DNA of 64,000 bases from Saxidomus purpurata (taxonomy: Eukaryota > Mollusca > Bivalvia > Venerida > Veneridae). This document shows positions 10,853 to 22,804 of the stretch, piece after piece (position 1 is the stretch's first letter; each line of letters starts with the position of its first letter). Under the pieces are notes generated by a model, which saw only the letters and a list, made by a program, of their open reading frames with translations, did no database searches and was not told the DNA's origin. Location: NCBI GenBank assembly GCA_022818135.1, contig JAFMSR010000008.1, forward strand, positions 26,237,135 to 26,301,134. The letters are read 5' to 3'. Position numbers and translations under genes: made by a program.

Positions 10853-12510
10853 CTGAAATTCATTAAGCAGTGAGTAAGAAGTATAACAAACAAGAGTCGT
10901 CTATAGACAAGTAGTTCAACCTACACAACATCAAACATTTGGAGTCCCATGTTTTAAGATCCACAATCTGATCAAAACCAAACTTTTCTTTTCAATTTCT
11001 TTACATAAATATATAAATACAAATACATTATTGAGTGAAATGATATTACAATGATAGCGCATTCAAAAAGACACTGTTCAGGGCTTTCACCTGAGACTCT
11101 TTTCTATTTCTGTATGCCTTAAGATGCGTTTTATTGCATCCTGCGTTTTTTTAGATTGGAATTTTGTCAATGGATGTTTCTGACTGGCAAAGGTACATAA
11201 TGTGTAATGTTGATTTAGGACTGGAGGTAAATCCACTATGAAACAATAACAATGTTAAACATGGATAGAAGGTTTTTAGAAACAACACCAAAATGTTTCT
11301 AGGTATTTTACTTAGGCAACACCAAATTGATTTGTTGGTCATTGGGTTCTCTGCAAGCAAGAAAATTTAATACATTGGAACAGTCATAGCAAATGACTGT
11401 CAGACTACTGGACCTGACCGGCAAAACATTGTTTGGGCCGATGAAATTGCTAAGCCCGTCTGTCCACGTGTCAGGCACATTTTGGTGGTCTTGTTTCTTT
11501 TTGTATCCGAAAATATGTTGTGTGAAAATCACATGCCGTGAAAAAAGTGTTTGGCACAAACAACCACAGCACCTTGAATATTAGTAAATGGTACATGTAC
11601 CCCTAAATTCAATGTAATTACTATTGAAGCGGGAACCATTTGTTCTAGATTTTTCTTTGTGACATAATCCAAACACATGTGTACATGTGTTACATTATCA
11701 TGGTACATCAAAGTCAAATTCAACAACATCAGTTAATCTTCAAATACTGATTAGACAGGTAAGTATACTTTTTTGTTTTTGTTGTGAATTGCGTAACATT
11801 TATATATCCAATGAGTTTATTGAAATAGTTTGTCGGTGCCAAGCCAGGGGATAAAAGGAAAGTGACTGACCCCTGTGAAAACGCAAGTAGCTCAAAAGAA
11901 GAGTCAAAAGACAGGAAAGAAAGGTCGTTTAATTAATCCTGGAAAACTAGTACTTTTGTTTCGGTCAAATACTATTATTTTCGGTCAGGCAAATTTTTTA
12001 ACCTTGACTGACCGACTGTCCTGTAAATTTCAGATGTCATTCGCCATCTCTGTTGGAAAATGTTATTTGGTCCATGAAACTTCATTCAAGGGAAAAATAG
12101 AGGATAATTGGTTTTGGTGAAATATTACGTGTGAGCACCAAAAACGTCAGTGATATTTTCAGGAGTAGCACTGCTGAACTCTTAAGAATTCATGGCACAT
12201 AAATCTACAGCCATCACATACTCTAGAAAAACAACAACACCCAAACAAGGAAGGCATTTTCTAAAATTAGTATCAGACTGGGGTGGTCAATCACCCAAGT
12301 TGCCACTGTGGTCATGAACCCCAAGTTAATAGTTGGTCAGAATAATCAGTGTTCCAACACTAACGAGAGTCTGAGACTCTTTAAAACTTGCCTAGGTCCC
12401 ACTGATTTTAGCAGGCTGAGCATATCTCCTGATTGTGGTAAATACCCCGAATGAGCTAATATAGCTCGATCGGGCTAAAATGTAAAGAAAACTATCACAT
12501 ACTCTATATA

Positions 12511-13523
12511 AAGTTAATTATATATAAAGGTTTTAATTTCACAGAAAATTTCATCAGCTTTCCAATTATACCATTCTTTTTATTAAATGTGGTATTTAAA
12601 TGACACAATAACGGGCAGTTTTGCATACAACTATCAGACAAATACCAGTTTACTCGCTCGGCATGATAAACGCTTCCAGGTAAAAATCGATAACTGAGAC
12701 AAGATTATCAGTACGATAAGACATAGAGGGCATTTCCGGACCATACCAGGGGCCTAGCTAGAGCAAAATTTTAGGGAGAAGTCATTTCTCCCTGAGCTGA
12801 AAATAGGGAGAAGTCTGGAGTCTACAAGGAGAAGTGAGGGAGTAGCAAGATATTTGTTGTTCGTTTGTTTCAAAGCAAAGTACATCTTAAGTGGGATAAA
12901 TCAAGAGATTGGCCATTATGGTGAGGGCATAAAGTCTTTTCACCCCCTAGACATTTCACCCCTAGTCATTTCACCTCCCATTGCTAATAATACGTTGATT
13001 AATTATGTGTGCAATGTGTTATTGTTTTACTTGATTCTTATGGTTGATTGCGGACATCAAACATCAAGAGAAATAAAAAAATATGTAAAAAGCAAAAAAA
13101 TGGGATGAATAAATGGAAACAGTTAAAGAAATAGACAAAAATATGTTGAATTGGTGAAATTAATTAATAATGATATTAATGTCATAAAATTCTTAGTATA
13201 CTATTTGAAAGACCTGTGTGATTCAGTGATATTTTGTGCACAGTTTTTCACTGTATACCATGTATATTTAACTCACGATAAAAACAAAAGTTAATTATAT
13301 ATAAAGGCTTTAATTTCACAGTCTTATAGAAAATTTCATCAGCTATCCAATTATATCATTTTTGTTTAATTAAATTTGGTATTTAAATGACAAAATGCAG
13401 GCAGTTTTGCATACAACTATCGGACAAAATACCCGCTCGGCGTGATAAATACATCATTACATGGTGTGATAAACGCTTCCAGGTAAAAATCAATAACCGA
13501 GACAAGATTACCAGTACGATAAA
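12511..13523. repeat. Pair of diverged direct repeats 777 bp apart
   Basis: Blocks 12511-12721 and 13288-13523 share AAGTTAATTATATATAAAGG, AAATTTCATCAGCT, GGCAGTTTTGCATACAACTA and GATAAACGCTTCCAGGTAAA. The second carries about 25 bases of extra internal sequence. A third trace (AGAGGGCGTTTCTAGACCATAC) lies at about 14310, matching AGAGGGCATTTCCGGACCAT at about 12726. They are probably two members of one unclassified repeat. Confidence 0.7.
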
Positions 13524-14477
13524 CAGGGATAATTTTTGCCATCCAAACATATGGGAGAAAAATCCCTATTGCCCAAAACCTATGAGATTTTTACCAATAT
13601 CTATGAGATATTTTTAATAAACAAAAAGTATCACTCCACTTACATTTCAAATATGAAGGAAAATACTGTTGATTACATAATGTCATGTAATAGTGGTAAT
13701 AAGAACAGAAAAGCTGTGCTAACATTTGCAAAGATTCAGTTTTCATTCTAAGTTTTGAACTAAAACAGAAAACACAAAAATGCTTAACTGAATAGCATAT
13801 ACTGCACTGTAGACAGTAAATACAAGAATCAACACTCAAGTCATGATTATTGACTGATATCCTACTGTTTAGGTTGAAATTTCACGGGATTTTTTCCCCA
13901 TGTTTTCCATTGTATCGGGAATCGTATACTTTTGCCGATCAACTTGTTGGTCTCTGACTAAGATGTTACATTATTATTGTTTGCATCTTTTCCCGAAACA
14001 AGGAATTTAACTCAGAGACCGCATGGTGGAGTTTCTTTTTAGGTAGCATTTTACTTAGATTTCATCTACCAACATTTGCGGAAAAGCTTGCATCTTGCAA
14101 TATCAATAAGCGTCCAGATGACTAAGAATTCAAGGGATGTTACTCATGGCATTTCAATACTTGTATACCCTTGTCAGCAAGGCATTTGAGTCGAACTAAC
14201 ACTTTATGCGATTTTAAATTTTGATGAAAATGAATGGGATTTTTGGGAAATCATGCGAGAATATCGGGAATCGCGCCCAAAAATTATCCCTGGATAAAAC
14301 GATTATAGAGGGCGTTTCTAGACCATACTATTCTCGGCTTCGCCGTGACGTCATATTGACCAGTTAACCAATCGGATTATTAGGTCGCATTCATTTCAGG
14401 GTTTCCATTGGCCCTAAAAAATTTTGGCCACAATTATTATATTCAGCAGTATGCAATGGGGAGGATCCGGGAGGGGT

Positions 14478-14497
14478 GTCCCCCCCCCCCCCCCCCC
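14478..14497. repeat. Poly-C tract
   Basis: A C homopolymer of about 20 bases. Its length is likely uncertain in the assembly. Confidence 0.9.
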
Positions 14498-15427
14498 GTT
14501 GGTTTTTTGTTTAATTTACAGATCAAAAAGACACCATTTGAAGTGTGTTGAATACCTGTATAAACTGTATTAAGACCAGATACACACATAATTCTTGTGG
14601 CCTGGAAAGCTTATAAAGCCCTGTCATATGCATTGAACATGTATTTTTTTTTTTTGAATCAGTCTCAGCCCCTGGAAACAAGCCTTTTAAACTCATTTCA
14701 AAGCCTTTCCTGACATGTAGTTTGACAAATTAATATTACTACCAACTTATTTCAAAATCTTTTTTTTATATAAACACAATAACTTTATATTAATTCATGT
14801 AATGATTTTATTTCAATATGTAGTAAAATACAGTTGTAAGCTGAAAACATCGTACATGTATTTCTATCTGTTCTTTGAGTCTTTATAACAGTGTTTTCTT
14901 TGAAGAAATAAAAAAAAATGGGATTGCGAAAACAGGTGAAAAACGATTTTCGTTTCACAATTTCACATATATCTTACGATATAATTGCAAGAAATTTATG
15001 ATTTTATTGATAGAGCGTTACGTTTTCCAAACAGGCTACCGTGCATCAAATCTTCAATTTTTTTTTTATTACAAAAAAAGTGCCCTGTAACCTCTTCATA
15101 AATCTAACGCTTTTTGATGTTCTAAACTTCTCAATATTAAACAACAAAATGTTTTAACTTGTTTTTTCTGAAAATCCCGGCCGGAAGTCGGTGGCACTTT
15201 ATTCGTTTGTTTTCAAAAATGGCCGAGAATTTTGCAAAGAATTGATTTTAACTAAAAAACATCATACCAAGCGATTTCCTTTGCCAACATTCTTTGCTTT
15301 TAGTCATAATTTACTTTTGATTTTGGGACGCCGAGAGTTAATCATTGTTTAGACGATCCGACTGTGAGAGCTGCCAACAATTACATAAATGTCAGCAATT
15401 ATTTTCGTTAATCTTTGCTCCGCCCAG

Positions 15428-15507
15428 ACGAGGGCGATACGTTGCCGATGATTGGCGATCTTGTAACACGAGGGCGGTACCGCGACGATGATTGGCGATT
15501 ATGCAAG
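15428..15507. repeat. Two 40 bp tandem units with ATTGG cores
   Basis: ACGAGGGCGATACGTTGCCG plus ATGATTGGCGAT is repeated with changes from 15468. Each unit contains one inverted CCAAT (ATTGG). The block is more GC-rich than its surroundings. Confidence 0.7.
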
Positions 15508-16114
15508 CATTGATCAATTATTTTGACAGCTTGAGACGTCTTCAGACAAAAATAAACTAGGTATCAACTTTAATCCGTGTCAATTACGTAACATACCGCA
15601 GTCACCAATTAGGTTGTATATTGCTATTTCTGGGCGCCCAATTATACGATTAGCGGATGGATAATATGCCTTGATGATATAGGTATTTGATGTTTATGAA
15701 AAAAGTGTTCGCCAGGGTAGACTTTTTTTTCGCAATTTGTGAATTTGGCGAATTACAGCGGAAACCCTGCATTTCTTCATTCAGTAAAAGGTGAAAACTC
15801 GGTCTTTACCATAGACTCATATGCAAGTTTAAATTTATTTCAAACGAAACAAAAAGCTTTAACAACATATAATTATTATAAAAACAATCTGATAGTTACA
15901 TGTTAATGGTAGATCGTCGTCTTCTTTCATTTCTATTCTTGGTTATTGTACATTTAAACATTAAAGATGCATAGAGACCAGCGATGACAGCCAAGGAATC
16001 ACCTTTCCCGAATGTAAATAATTTATCAGTACCCGGATGTGCAAAGCCGTGAATTTGAAAGACCTTGTTACGTTACAGCCCGATCTGGCTATTTTAGTTC
16101 ATTCTGGGTAGTTA

Positions 16115-16290
16115 CCCCGATCAAAGGTATGCTCCACAGGTGCAAGACACTTTTTTTTCTTTTCTTTTTTGGCATAGGAGGTTTTAGTGTGTCGTCACAT
16201 CCGGGATTTTCCGTTACTAAAAATAGCGTGGCCGTCAACTGTATTGAGTTCGGCCATATGCCGAGCGTGTATTGATACAGTATAGACATC
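16115..16290. repeat. Left arm of a diverged inverted repeat (partner 19290-19470)
   Basis: Shared sequence with the reverse complement of 19290-19470 includes GGTATGCTCCACAGGTGC, GCAAGACAC, TTTTTTGGCATA, GGAGGTTTTAG and GGCCGTCAA. The arms are about 3 kb apart and flank the pearl-like element at 17129-18296. Two family members in opposite orientation is as likely as a single element. Confidence 0.6.
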
Positions 16291-16601
16291 ATTTATCGCC
16301 AAAATAAACTAAATATTATTAAGTTTCTTTTAAGTTTTGAAGTGGAAGTAAATACATTATTTCTTATATAATATATATTTGATAGTTGTTGCTATAATCA
16401 AAGAATTTACTTTGATCAGGCGTTGTGAGATTTCCCGTCTTTCACCTTTCATGTGTCTTCTTTCCTTCACTGATTATTCTCTTTCTATCTTACCCTTTAC
16501 TCCCTGAAATATTTTTTTTCAAAACCAGCACACTTAGTATTATACAAAACCATAATCCTACTTTAAAAGTTCTTTGTGTATTTTTTAAAAATGTTAATAG
16601 T

Positions 16602-16677
16602 CCCGGCCGATCGTGGGATTTCTCCTCTGGTGAACTCGCCAAGACCCCAGAAGACTCAAATGTATACTGGTACCTTT
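16602..16677 (+). repeat. Conserved block, copy 1 (partner 48884-48985)
   Basis: CGGCCGA followed by GGGATTTCTCCTCTGGTGAA and CTCGCCAAGACCCC matches 48884-48985 on the same strand over about 70 bases. The sequence outside the block does not match. Family unknown. Confidence 0.6.
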
Positions 16678-17128
16678 GTTTGGTTATATAATGCATATGT
16701 ATGTCTCAAAAATAAATGACAGAAAAAGATATCCCTGTTTTGATATAATTACGGAAGTATACACTACAGAAGTGTATACTGCCGTGGTATACTGTAACAC
16801 GTCCATGACATCTACAGCGGCGGACACATGTGAAAGTGACACTTCCAAAAAAGTGTTGTATTAGAATATTCAGTAACACATTATAAAACATGCCTAATTA
16901 ATTGTATATTATCTTAGCTGAGCAACTGCTTGCTTGAAATGCCCACACGCCAGTTTACGTCTGCGATTACTCATTATTTCAAAAAAATTAATATGTTTGA
17001 TGCCATGTTGTTAGATTAACAAAGTATATGTAGATTAGTGGAAAACCTCAAACTTAGAAAAAACAAAGACTTCAAAATATCGAATTAAAATTTCCTTTTT
17101 TAAGACATTTGTTGTCGCCTCTAAAATA

Positions 17129-18296
17129 ACTAGAGCTATCACTAAATGTGATTAATACCCCCAAAAGGATTGCTTTATAAACTGAAGAAGTTCGTAGTAA
17201 CAGAATACCTTGCAAACAAACTAAAAAGAGATATTGTTCTTAGCAGTTCCTCTCATTGTGCTTGACCATTGTATGAAGTTGTATTGAATTCCAACTTGTA
17301 GTTTTCGAAAAATGCTCCTTACAGGGAAAAGTAACAAAGGGCAATAACCCTGTAATTAGTCAAGATGGAGTTATGGTTACTGTGCACTGCACTCCCTCTC
17401 ACTGTGCTTGACCATTGTATGAAGTTGTATTGAATTCCAACCAGAAGTTTTCAAGTTATGCTCCGGACAAGGAAAAGTAACAAAGGGTAATAACTCTGTA
17501 ATGAGTCAAGATGGAGTTATGGTTCCTGTGCACTGCACTTCCTCTAAATGTACTTGACCATTGTATGAGGTTGTACTGAATTCCAACTAGTAGTTTTCAA
17601 GTTATGCTTCGGACAAGGAAAAGTAACAAAGGGCAATAACTCAGTAAATACTCAAGATAGAGTTATAGTTCTTGTACACTGCACTTCCTCTGAGTGTGCT
17701 TGATCATTGTATGAAGTTGTATTGAATTCCAACTAGTAGTTTTCAAGTTATGCTCTGGACAAGGAAAAGTAACAAAGGGCAATAACCCTGTAATTAGTCA
17801 AGATGGAGTTATAGTTCTTGTGCACTGCACTTCCTCTCAATGTGCTTGACCATTGTATGAAGTTGTATTGAATTCCAACCAGTAGTTTTCAAGTTATGCT
17901 CCGGACAAGGAAAAGTAACAAAGGGCAATAACTCAGTAATTAGTCAAGATGGAGTTATAGTTCTTGTGCACTGCACTTCCTCTCAATGTGCTTGACCATT
18001 GTATGACGTTGTATTGAATTCCAACTAGTAGTTTTCAAGTTATGCTCCGGACAAGGAAAAGTAACAAAGGGCAATAACTCTGTAATTAGTCAAGATGGAG
18101 TTATAGTTCTTGTGCATTGCATTTCCTCTCAATGTGCTTGACCATTGTATGAAGTTGTATTGAATTCCAACTAGTAGTTTTCAAGTTATGCTCCGGACAA
18201 GGAAAATGCAACAGACCGCCCGACCGACCGACCGACCGACCAACCACCGGGTGACTCCTATATACCCCCCTAAACTTCGTTTTGGGGGTATAAAAA
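17129..18296 (+). mobile_element. Pearl/Helentron-like element, seven 145 bp core repeats
   Basis: A 5' hairpin ATCAC...GTGAT (17138-17152) is followed by ATACCCCCAAAA (17155-17166). About seven tandem units of 145-146 bp follow, with landmarks TGCTTGACCATTGTATGAAG, GAATTCCAACTAGTAG and GGAAAAGTAACAAAGGGCAA. Then come a (GACC)n microsatellite (about 18218-18240) and a 3' hairpin whose right arm TTTTGGGGGTAT (18280-18291) is the exact inverse of the 5' ATACCCCCAAAA. A short A-rich end follows. A 5' subterminal repeat inverted in the 3' hairpin is the arrangement reported for Helentron/Helitron2-type ends. No coding capacity. Confidence 0.85.
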
Positions 18297-19289
18297 GAAA
18301 CTCAGCTATCTGAAATTTAAAAATATTCTGTCTCATCTGCGTCCTTATATCAAGGGTATTATTTAACTTGGTCATAAAATATTATGATGAATAAATTGAT
18401 CATGTAGATTCAATCAAAGCTTGATGTGTGCAATATGCCACGTTATGCAATTCATTCAAAGTGGTCATCTATAACGTGTGACCAATTAGTCAATAAACAG
18501 GATGTTACATGGATTAATTAAATCCAAGTTATATCGTGCTTTATGCCCTAGGGGACAATATACCTTACTGGATCTCTATGGCAACGTGTCATTTGAGTGT
18601 CTTATGTCATCGCCAGGCGTTGTGAAAACATATATAGCATCATGTATAATATAGCTATAGGGTCTTCATGGTTTCTAAAGTTTAATTGACACTATTCGTA
18701 AATAAATGTACGCTTCACAGACACACGCATGATTTCTATGAATATTATTTTTACTGAAATTAGAGACATATAATAGGGAAAATACCCGAATAAAGCCTTG
18801 TCCTTTCTAAACAAAGTATATAATTTACAAATTAACATCATGTTTTTATAAAAAAAAAAATGTGGCAAAAATTGGGAGTCTGAAAATTTCCAACAAGGTG
18901 TATTATGTACAATTAGAGGATCATCTTAATGCGGAGAACTTCACTGTAGCAATTTTTTCCATCTATGTACAGCAACAAACTATACTAAGCACTATGTGAA
19001 AATAATGAATATTGGCGCTAATTCAAAAAAAAAAAGAAGAAGAAAAGAATAGTGACACTTTCGGCAGGAATAGCAAGTAGCCTTGGGAAAGCGGACATTG
19101 TCAAGTTACATTCGTTTTGGCCGATTCAGTTTAAATTCACACTTTCATATCGGACTTTATAATGAAAACTATACATAAGCATCAATGGCATAGACACGGC
19201 AACACAGACACTGCATATAAACCAGATTTTGTTTCATTTAATAACGTTATAGCCTAAAATATAAACTGCCGTACAGTCAAATGCTCTAT

Positions 19290-19470
19290 TTCGCTTTCAT
19301 TTTGGCCGATCAATTGACGGCCAGTCAATGCGCATGCGCCGGAATGACGTCATATTGGGGATATCTAAAACCTCCTATACTGTATTTATATTCCATTATA
19401 TAAATACAGTATGCCAAAAAAAAATAGTGTCTTGCAGTTGCACCTGTGCCTGTGGTATGCTCAGCCTGTT
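19290..19470. repeat. Right arm of a diverged inverted repeat (partner 16115-16290)
   Basis: This is the reverse-complement relative of 16115-16290. Compared with that copy it has an extra palindromic insertion at about 19378-19411. It ends roughly 80 bases before NTMT1-A exon 1. Confidence 0.6.
19329..19352. promoter_or_regulatory. NRF1-like and CRE-like sites
   Basis: TGCGCATGCGCC (19329-19340) matches the NRF1 consensus YGCGCAYGCGCR at all but the last base. TGACGTCA (19345-19352) is a perfect palindromic CRE. They sit about 200 bp inside intron 1 of NTMT1-A, in repeat-derived sequence. Function is inferred from motif match only. Confidence 0.4.
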
Positions 19471-19546
19471 AAGATGCCTGTGGATGTACCAACACTGACC
19501 AATTGAAGTGTAAAATATTTTTTATTTAGCCTTTAAGTATTTTCAC

Positions 19547-19723
19547 CTTCAAAAGTGGTCGGAGGAAAGCTTTTGACCCATTTAAATCAGTTGGTGATAT
19601 TTTTTCGTAGCCCCCAAGCATGCCATCTACAGTTGACGGCATATCGTTCCAAAATTGCTTTGCATCACTGTAAAATTTATCTTCATCTGCTGGCCATTCC
19701 TCTTTAGTTTCCTCTTCCGACAT
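19547..19723 (-). CDS. NTMT1: NTMT1 copy A, coding exon 1
   Basis: This exon encodes residues 1-59: the acidic start MSEEETKEEWPADEDKFYSD, then the family signature PSTVDGMLGGYEKISPTD and FLRPLLK. In NTMT1 enzymes this N-terminal segment, with its aromatic residues and the TVDGMLGG motif, helps form the substrate peptide channel; that role is family knowledge. The ATG is the first in frame and lies just before the acidic leader, as in copy B. The exon ends AAG|GTGAAA, a good donor, and joins in phase 0 to the exon starting at 10852. It is the upstream exon of a two-exon coding region spanning 9.4 kb. Confidence 0.92.
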
Positions 19724-20477
19724 CTTTGTTATGCTGACCGTTGAAGAAAATTATTGACAGTTCAAAGCTACCGCGAAAATTTTTACACGAAAACAAACCG
19801 GAAATTAAATAACAATCGGATTACATCGGCAATTTTCGAGAAACTTGCCGAAGATCGCCGAATGTACGGTTGGGGGTAAAAGACTGACCAGACCAAGTGA
19901 GACCAACGAAATTTTGATAAGCACAGATACCGGGCATATACTGATATTGATATATTAAAACAAAATAATAATGCAAACAAATTCTATTTTTCACAACTGT
20001 AGATATATTTAATAATAATACAAAAGATTTTTTTCACACTATATATCATACTATAGTATTGTATTTGTTTTCATACTGGTCATTACCGGACGAGCAGCCA
20101 CTTCCATCAATATATAGGGGTCCATGTTCCACGCCGGGTACAATGTTGAGACAAGAACCATATAAGTTAGAAAAAGCTAGGACTAAATTTAATCAAATAC
20201 TCAGAGGGTCGGCCTTATATAATGTAGTAGTAGTGATATGGCATTTTTTGTACAGAGGCCCAGATACATCAAGTACATTTACGCCAGTCTTGATACCGCA
20301 AACGTGAGCAACTTATCTTTCAACATGACCCATACATACACACCTTAACGTAGCCATGCCCATCCACTGCCTAGTCCTTAGCCCCAAAAAAGTCATAGAA
20401 ATAATATAAGGTCACTTAACGTCCAACGACTATACCCGATCAACACCGTGTCCAGTATGTTGCTATGGTTAGTGTAA
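19724..20477. other. Upstream region of NTMT1-A
   Basis: It presumably contains the 5' UTR and promoter. No TATA box, initiator or upstream exon can be called. Nothing else recognised. Confidence 0.4.
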
Positions 20478-21306
20478 AGGAGCACATTGGTAGAAAGTGC
20501 AGTGTGCAAGAACAATAACTCTACATTGCCTACTTTTAGAGTTATTCCCCTTTATCAGATTTACTTTAAAAGTTTTGTCCAGAGCATAACTCCAAAAGTA
20601 CTTGAGGGATTTTCTTCAAACTTAATACACTGACATAGCACATTGGGAGGAAGTGCAGTGTGTAAGAACAATAACTCTACCTTGCCTACTTTTAGAGTTA
20701 TTCCCCTTTATCAGATTTACTTGAAAAACTTTGTCCGAAGCATAACTCCAAAAGTACTGGAGGGATTTTCTTCAAACTTAATACACTGACATAGCACATT
20801 GGTAGAAAGTGCAGTGTGCAAGAACAATAACTTTACCTTGCCTACTTTTAGAGTTATTCCCCTTTATCAGATTTACTTGTCCGAAGCATAACTCCAAAAG
20901 TACTTGAGCGATTTTCTTCAAACTTAATACACTGACATAGCACATTAGTAGGAAGTGCAGGTACAAGAACAATAACTCTACCTTGCCTACTTTTAGAGTT
21001 ATTCCCCTTTATCAGATTTACTTTAAAAGTTTTGTGCAGGGCATAACTCCAAAAGTACTGGAGGGATTTTCTTCAAACTTAATACACTGACATAGCACAT
21101 TGGTAGGAAGTGCAGTGTGTAAGAACAATAACTTTACCTTGCCTACTTTTAGAGTTATTCCCCTTTATCAGATTTACTTGAAAAAAAATTCCGGAGCATA
21201 ACTCCAAAAGTACTGGAGGGATTTTCTTCAAACTTAATACACTGACATAGCACATTGGTAGGAAGTGCAGTGTGCAAGAACAATAACTCTACCTTGCCTA
21301 CTTTTA
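20478..21306. repeat. Tandem array, six units of about 155 bp
   Basis: Each unit carries CACATTGGTAGGAAGTGCAG, CAATAACTCTACCTTGCC, TTAGAGTTATTCCCC and GAGCATAACTCCAAAAGTAC. Unit starts are at about 20482, 20639, 20795, 20941, 21096 and 21251. The 155 bp period and AT-rich units recall pearl cores, but neither a microsatellite nor a terminal hairpin is seen at the ends. Confidence 0.9.
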
Positions 21307-22319
21307 GTCAAATAGAAAAATATCATACCTATACTGATAATGAACATTAATATAATTTTGCAAACCTTCTCTTCATTGCCTTATTCTTTTTCCACTTACT
21401 TGAAAACTGTACTCTGCATGACCATCACTATACGGCTTTTTAAGGATTACCTCTCACCAAGTAAAATGTACGAAAGTACAACCTTCAGGTAACTTCTTCC
21501 CGGCGGGGGGATTAACCATGTGTAACATGGCTCTTGTAACCATACTAGAATTGATAAACACAAATGTATCATGACCAATATAAACCTCACTTTCAGTCAC
21601 CCCAAGATAGCTACAATATCTACATGGGGGTTCTTAAAGATAACATGGAATCTGACTATTTTCTCTTATACACATGTACTTCACCAAAAATATGCATCAA
21701 ATTGTGGTGAAACCCTGTCAAAAATATAACAAGCAGAGTGGCTCCTTTTCAAAAAATAAGTGTCAACATCTCACATGAAGATGACTATGAGTTTTTCGTT
21801 GTTGTACTTACTACACCTTTATTAGTATGCTCCTCCAGACCGGTCTTAGACTCCTATATTCTGTTTCATTTCCAGTTTTTGAAAATTTCTTATCGGTGGT
21901 GTGGAAGTGGACCTTACCAGTTCCCCTCAAGTCTTGCTTGAGGAGATACCTGTTTTTAATCTATATTTAGATACGTACCTTTGTGCTTTTTTCAAGCTTA
22001 TCTTTCTCTTACAACACTTTTAGGCTTAAAGTCAGGGGTAGATCTACTATCACATGTTTTACGCTGTATAACTGTCAGTTGTAGATGTATATATTTGCAG
22101 TTTTTCTTTTTTGTCCTGCTTTTAGTTTAGTTAGGTAATTTTGTTACCTTCTTGCATGCATGCATGTTGTGTTTTAACCTGATAAACATATATATCCTTG
22201 CTTTAAAGTGACTTTACCTGTTGTAACTTAATGTAATTTCTTTTAACAAATGATATCTTATGAATCTAAAATCTCTCTTACAGGGTTATGTTTTGTTAAT
22301 GTGCTTTATGTTAAGAAAC
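21307..22319. other. Non-coding stretch, nothing recognised
   Basis: It may include upstream LINE sequence too decayed to read. Confidence 0.4.
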
Positions 22320-22804
22320 TTGTTATTAAGTCGGCAAATAGCTTCCAGTACCCCAGGGCCTTTCCGGAGAGTAGAAGGATCTGGAATAATTTGCCATTGG
22401 AAATATTAGCACATTGTCAGGCTTTAAAACTGCATTACGCAAAATGTATTCAAATCCAAACCCTGTTCCAAAATATCTGTTCATCGGTGATAGAAGAGCG
22501 TCAGTTTTACATGCAAGGTTAAGAAATCAATGTAGCAACTTGAATTATCATCTATTTCATAACCATCTATTGAATACCGAAAAATGTCTGTGTGGATATA
22601 TCCTTCTGAAAACGTGGATCATTACTTATTTAATTGTCAATTATTCACCCCTCAAAGAGTAAAACTTTTCCATGCATTGCGCGCTTTTCATCCACTCAGT
22701 TGCCAAATGCTTCAATATGACCAACCGATATTATCCCATGAAGACAACTGTTTTATTGCCATTTCCGTTCAAAATTATATCAAAGCGACACAACGTTTTT
22801 CTTA
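22320..22804 (+). pseudogene. Fragment: C-terminal end of a LINE reverse-transcriptase ORF
   Basis: Three successive plus-strand frames read like the tail of a non-LTR retrotransposon polyprotein. The first has SANSFQYPRAFPESRRIWNN followed by LPLEIL, resembling the 'IWNSLP' stretch near the end of many such ORFs. The second has FKTALRKMY and GDRRASVLHARLRNQCSNLN, then KCLCGY. The third continues PSENVDHYLFNCQLFTPQR. The CxC...H...C spacing resembles the zinc-knuckle tail after reverse transcriptase in such elements. Two frameshifts separate the pieces, and the polymerase domain itself is absent. It is a 5'-truncated, inactive copy. Assignment is from pattern memory; the clade was not determined. 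Confidence 0.62.

Larger units (their letters stand above)
10853..19546 (-). other. NTMT1-A intron (8.7 kb)
   Basis: The donor is AAG|GTGAAA at 19546 and the acceptor TTTCAG|GT at 10853. Apart from the repeats listed separately, I see no coding exon. Stretches with nothing recognised are 10860-12500, 13530-14470, 14500-15425, 15510-16100, 16300-16600, 16680-17125 and 18300-19290. Confidence 0.8.
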
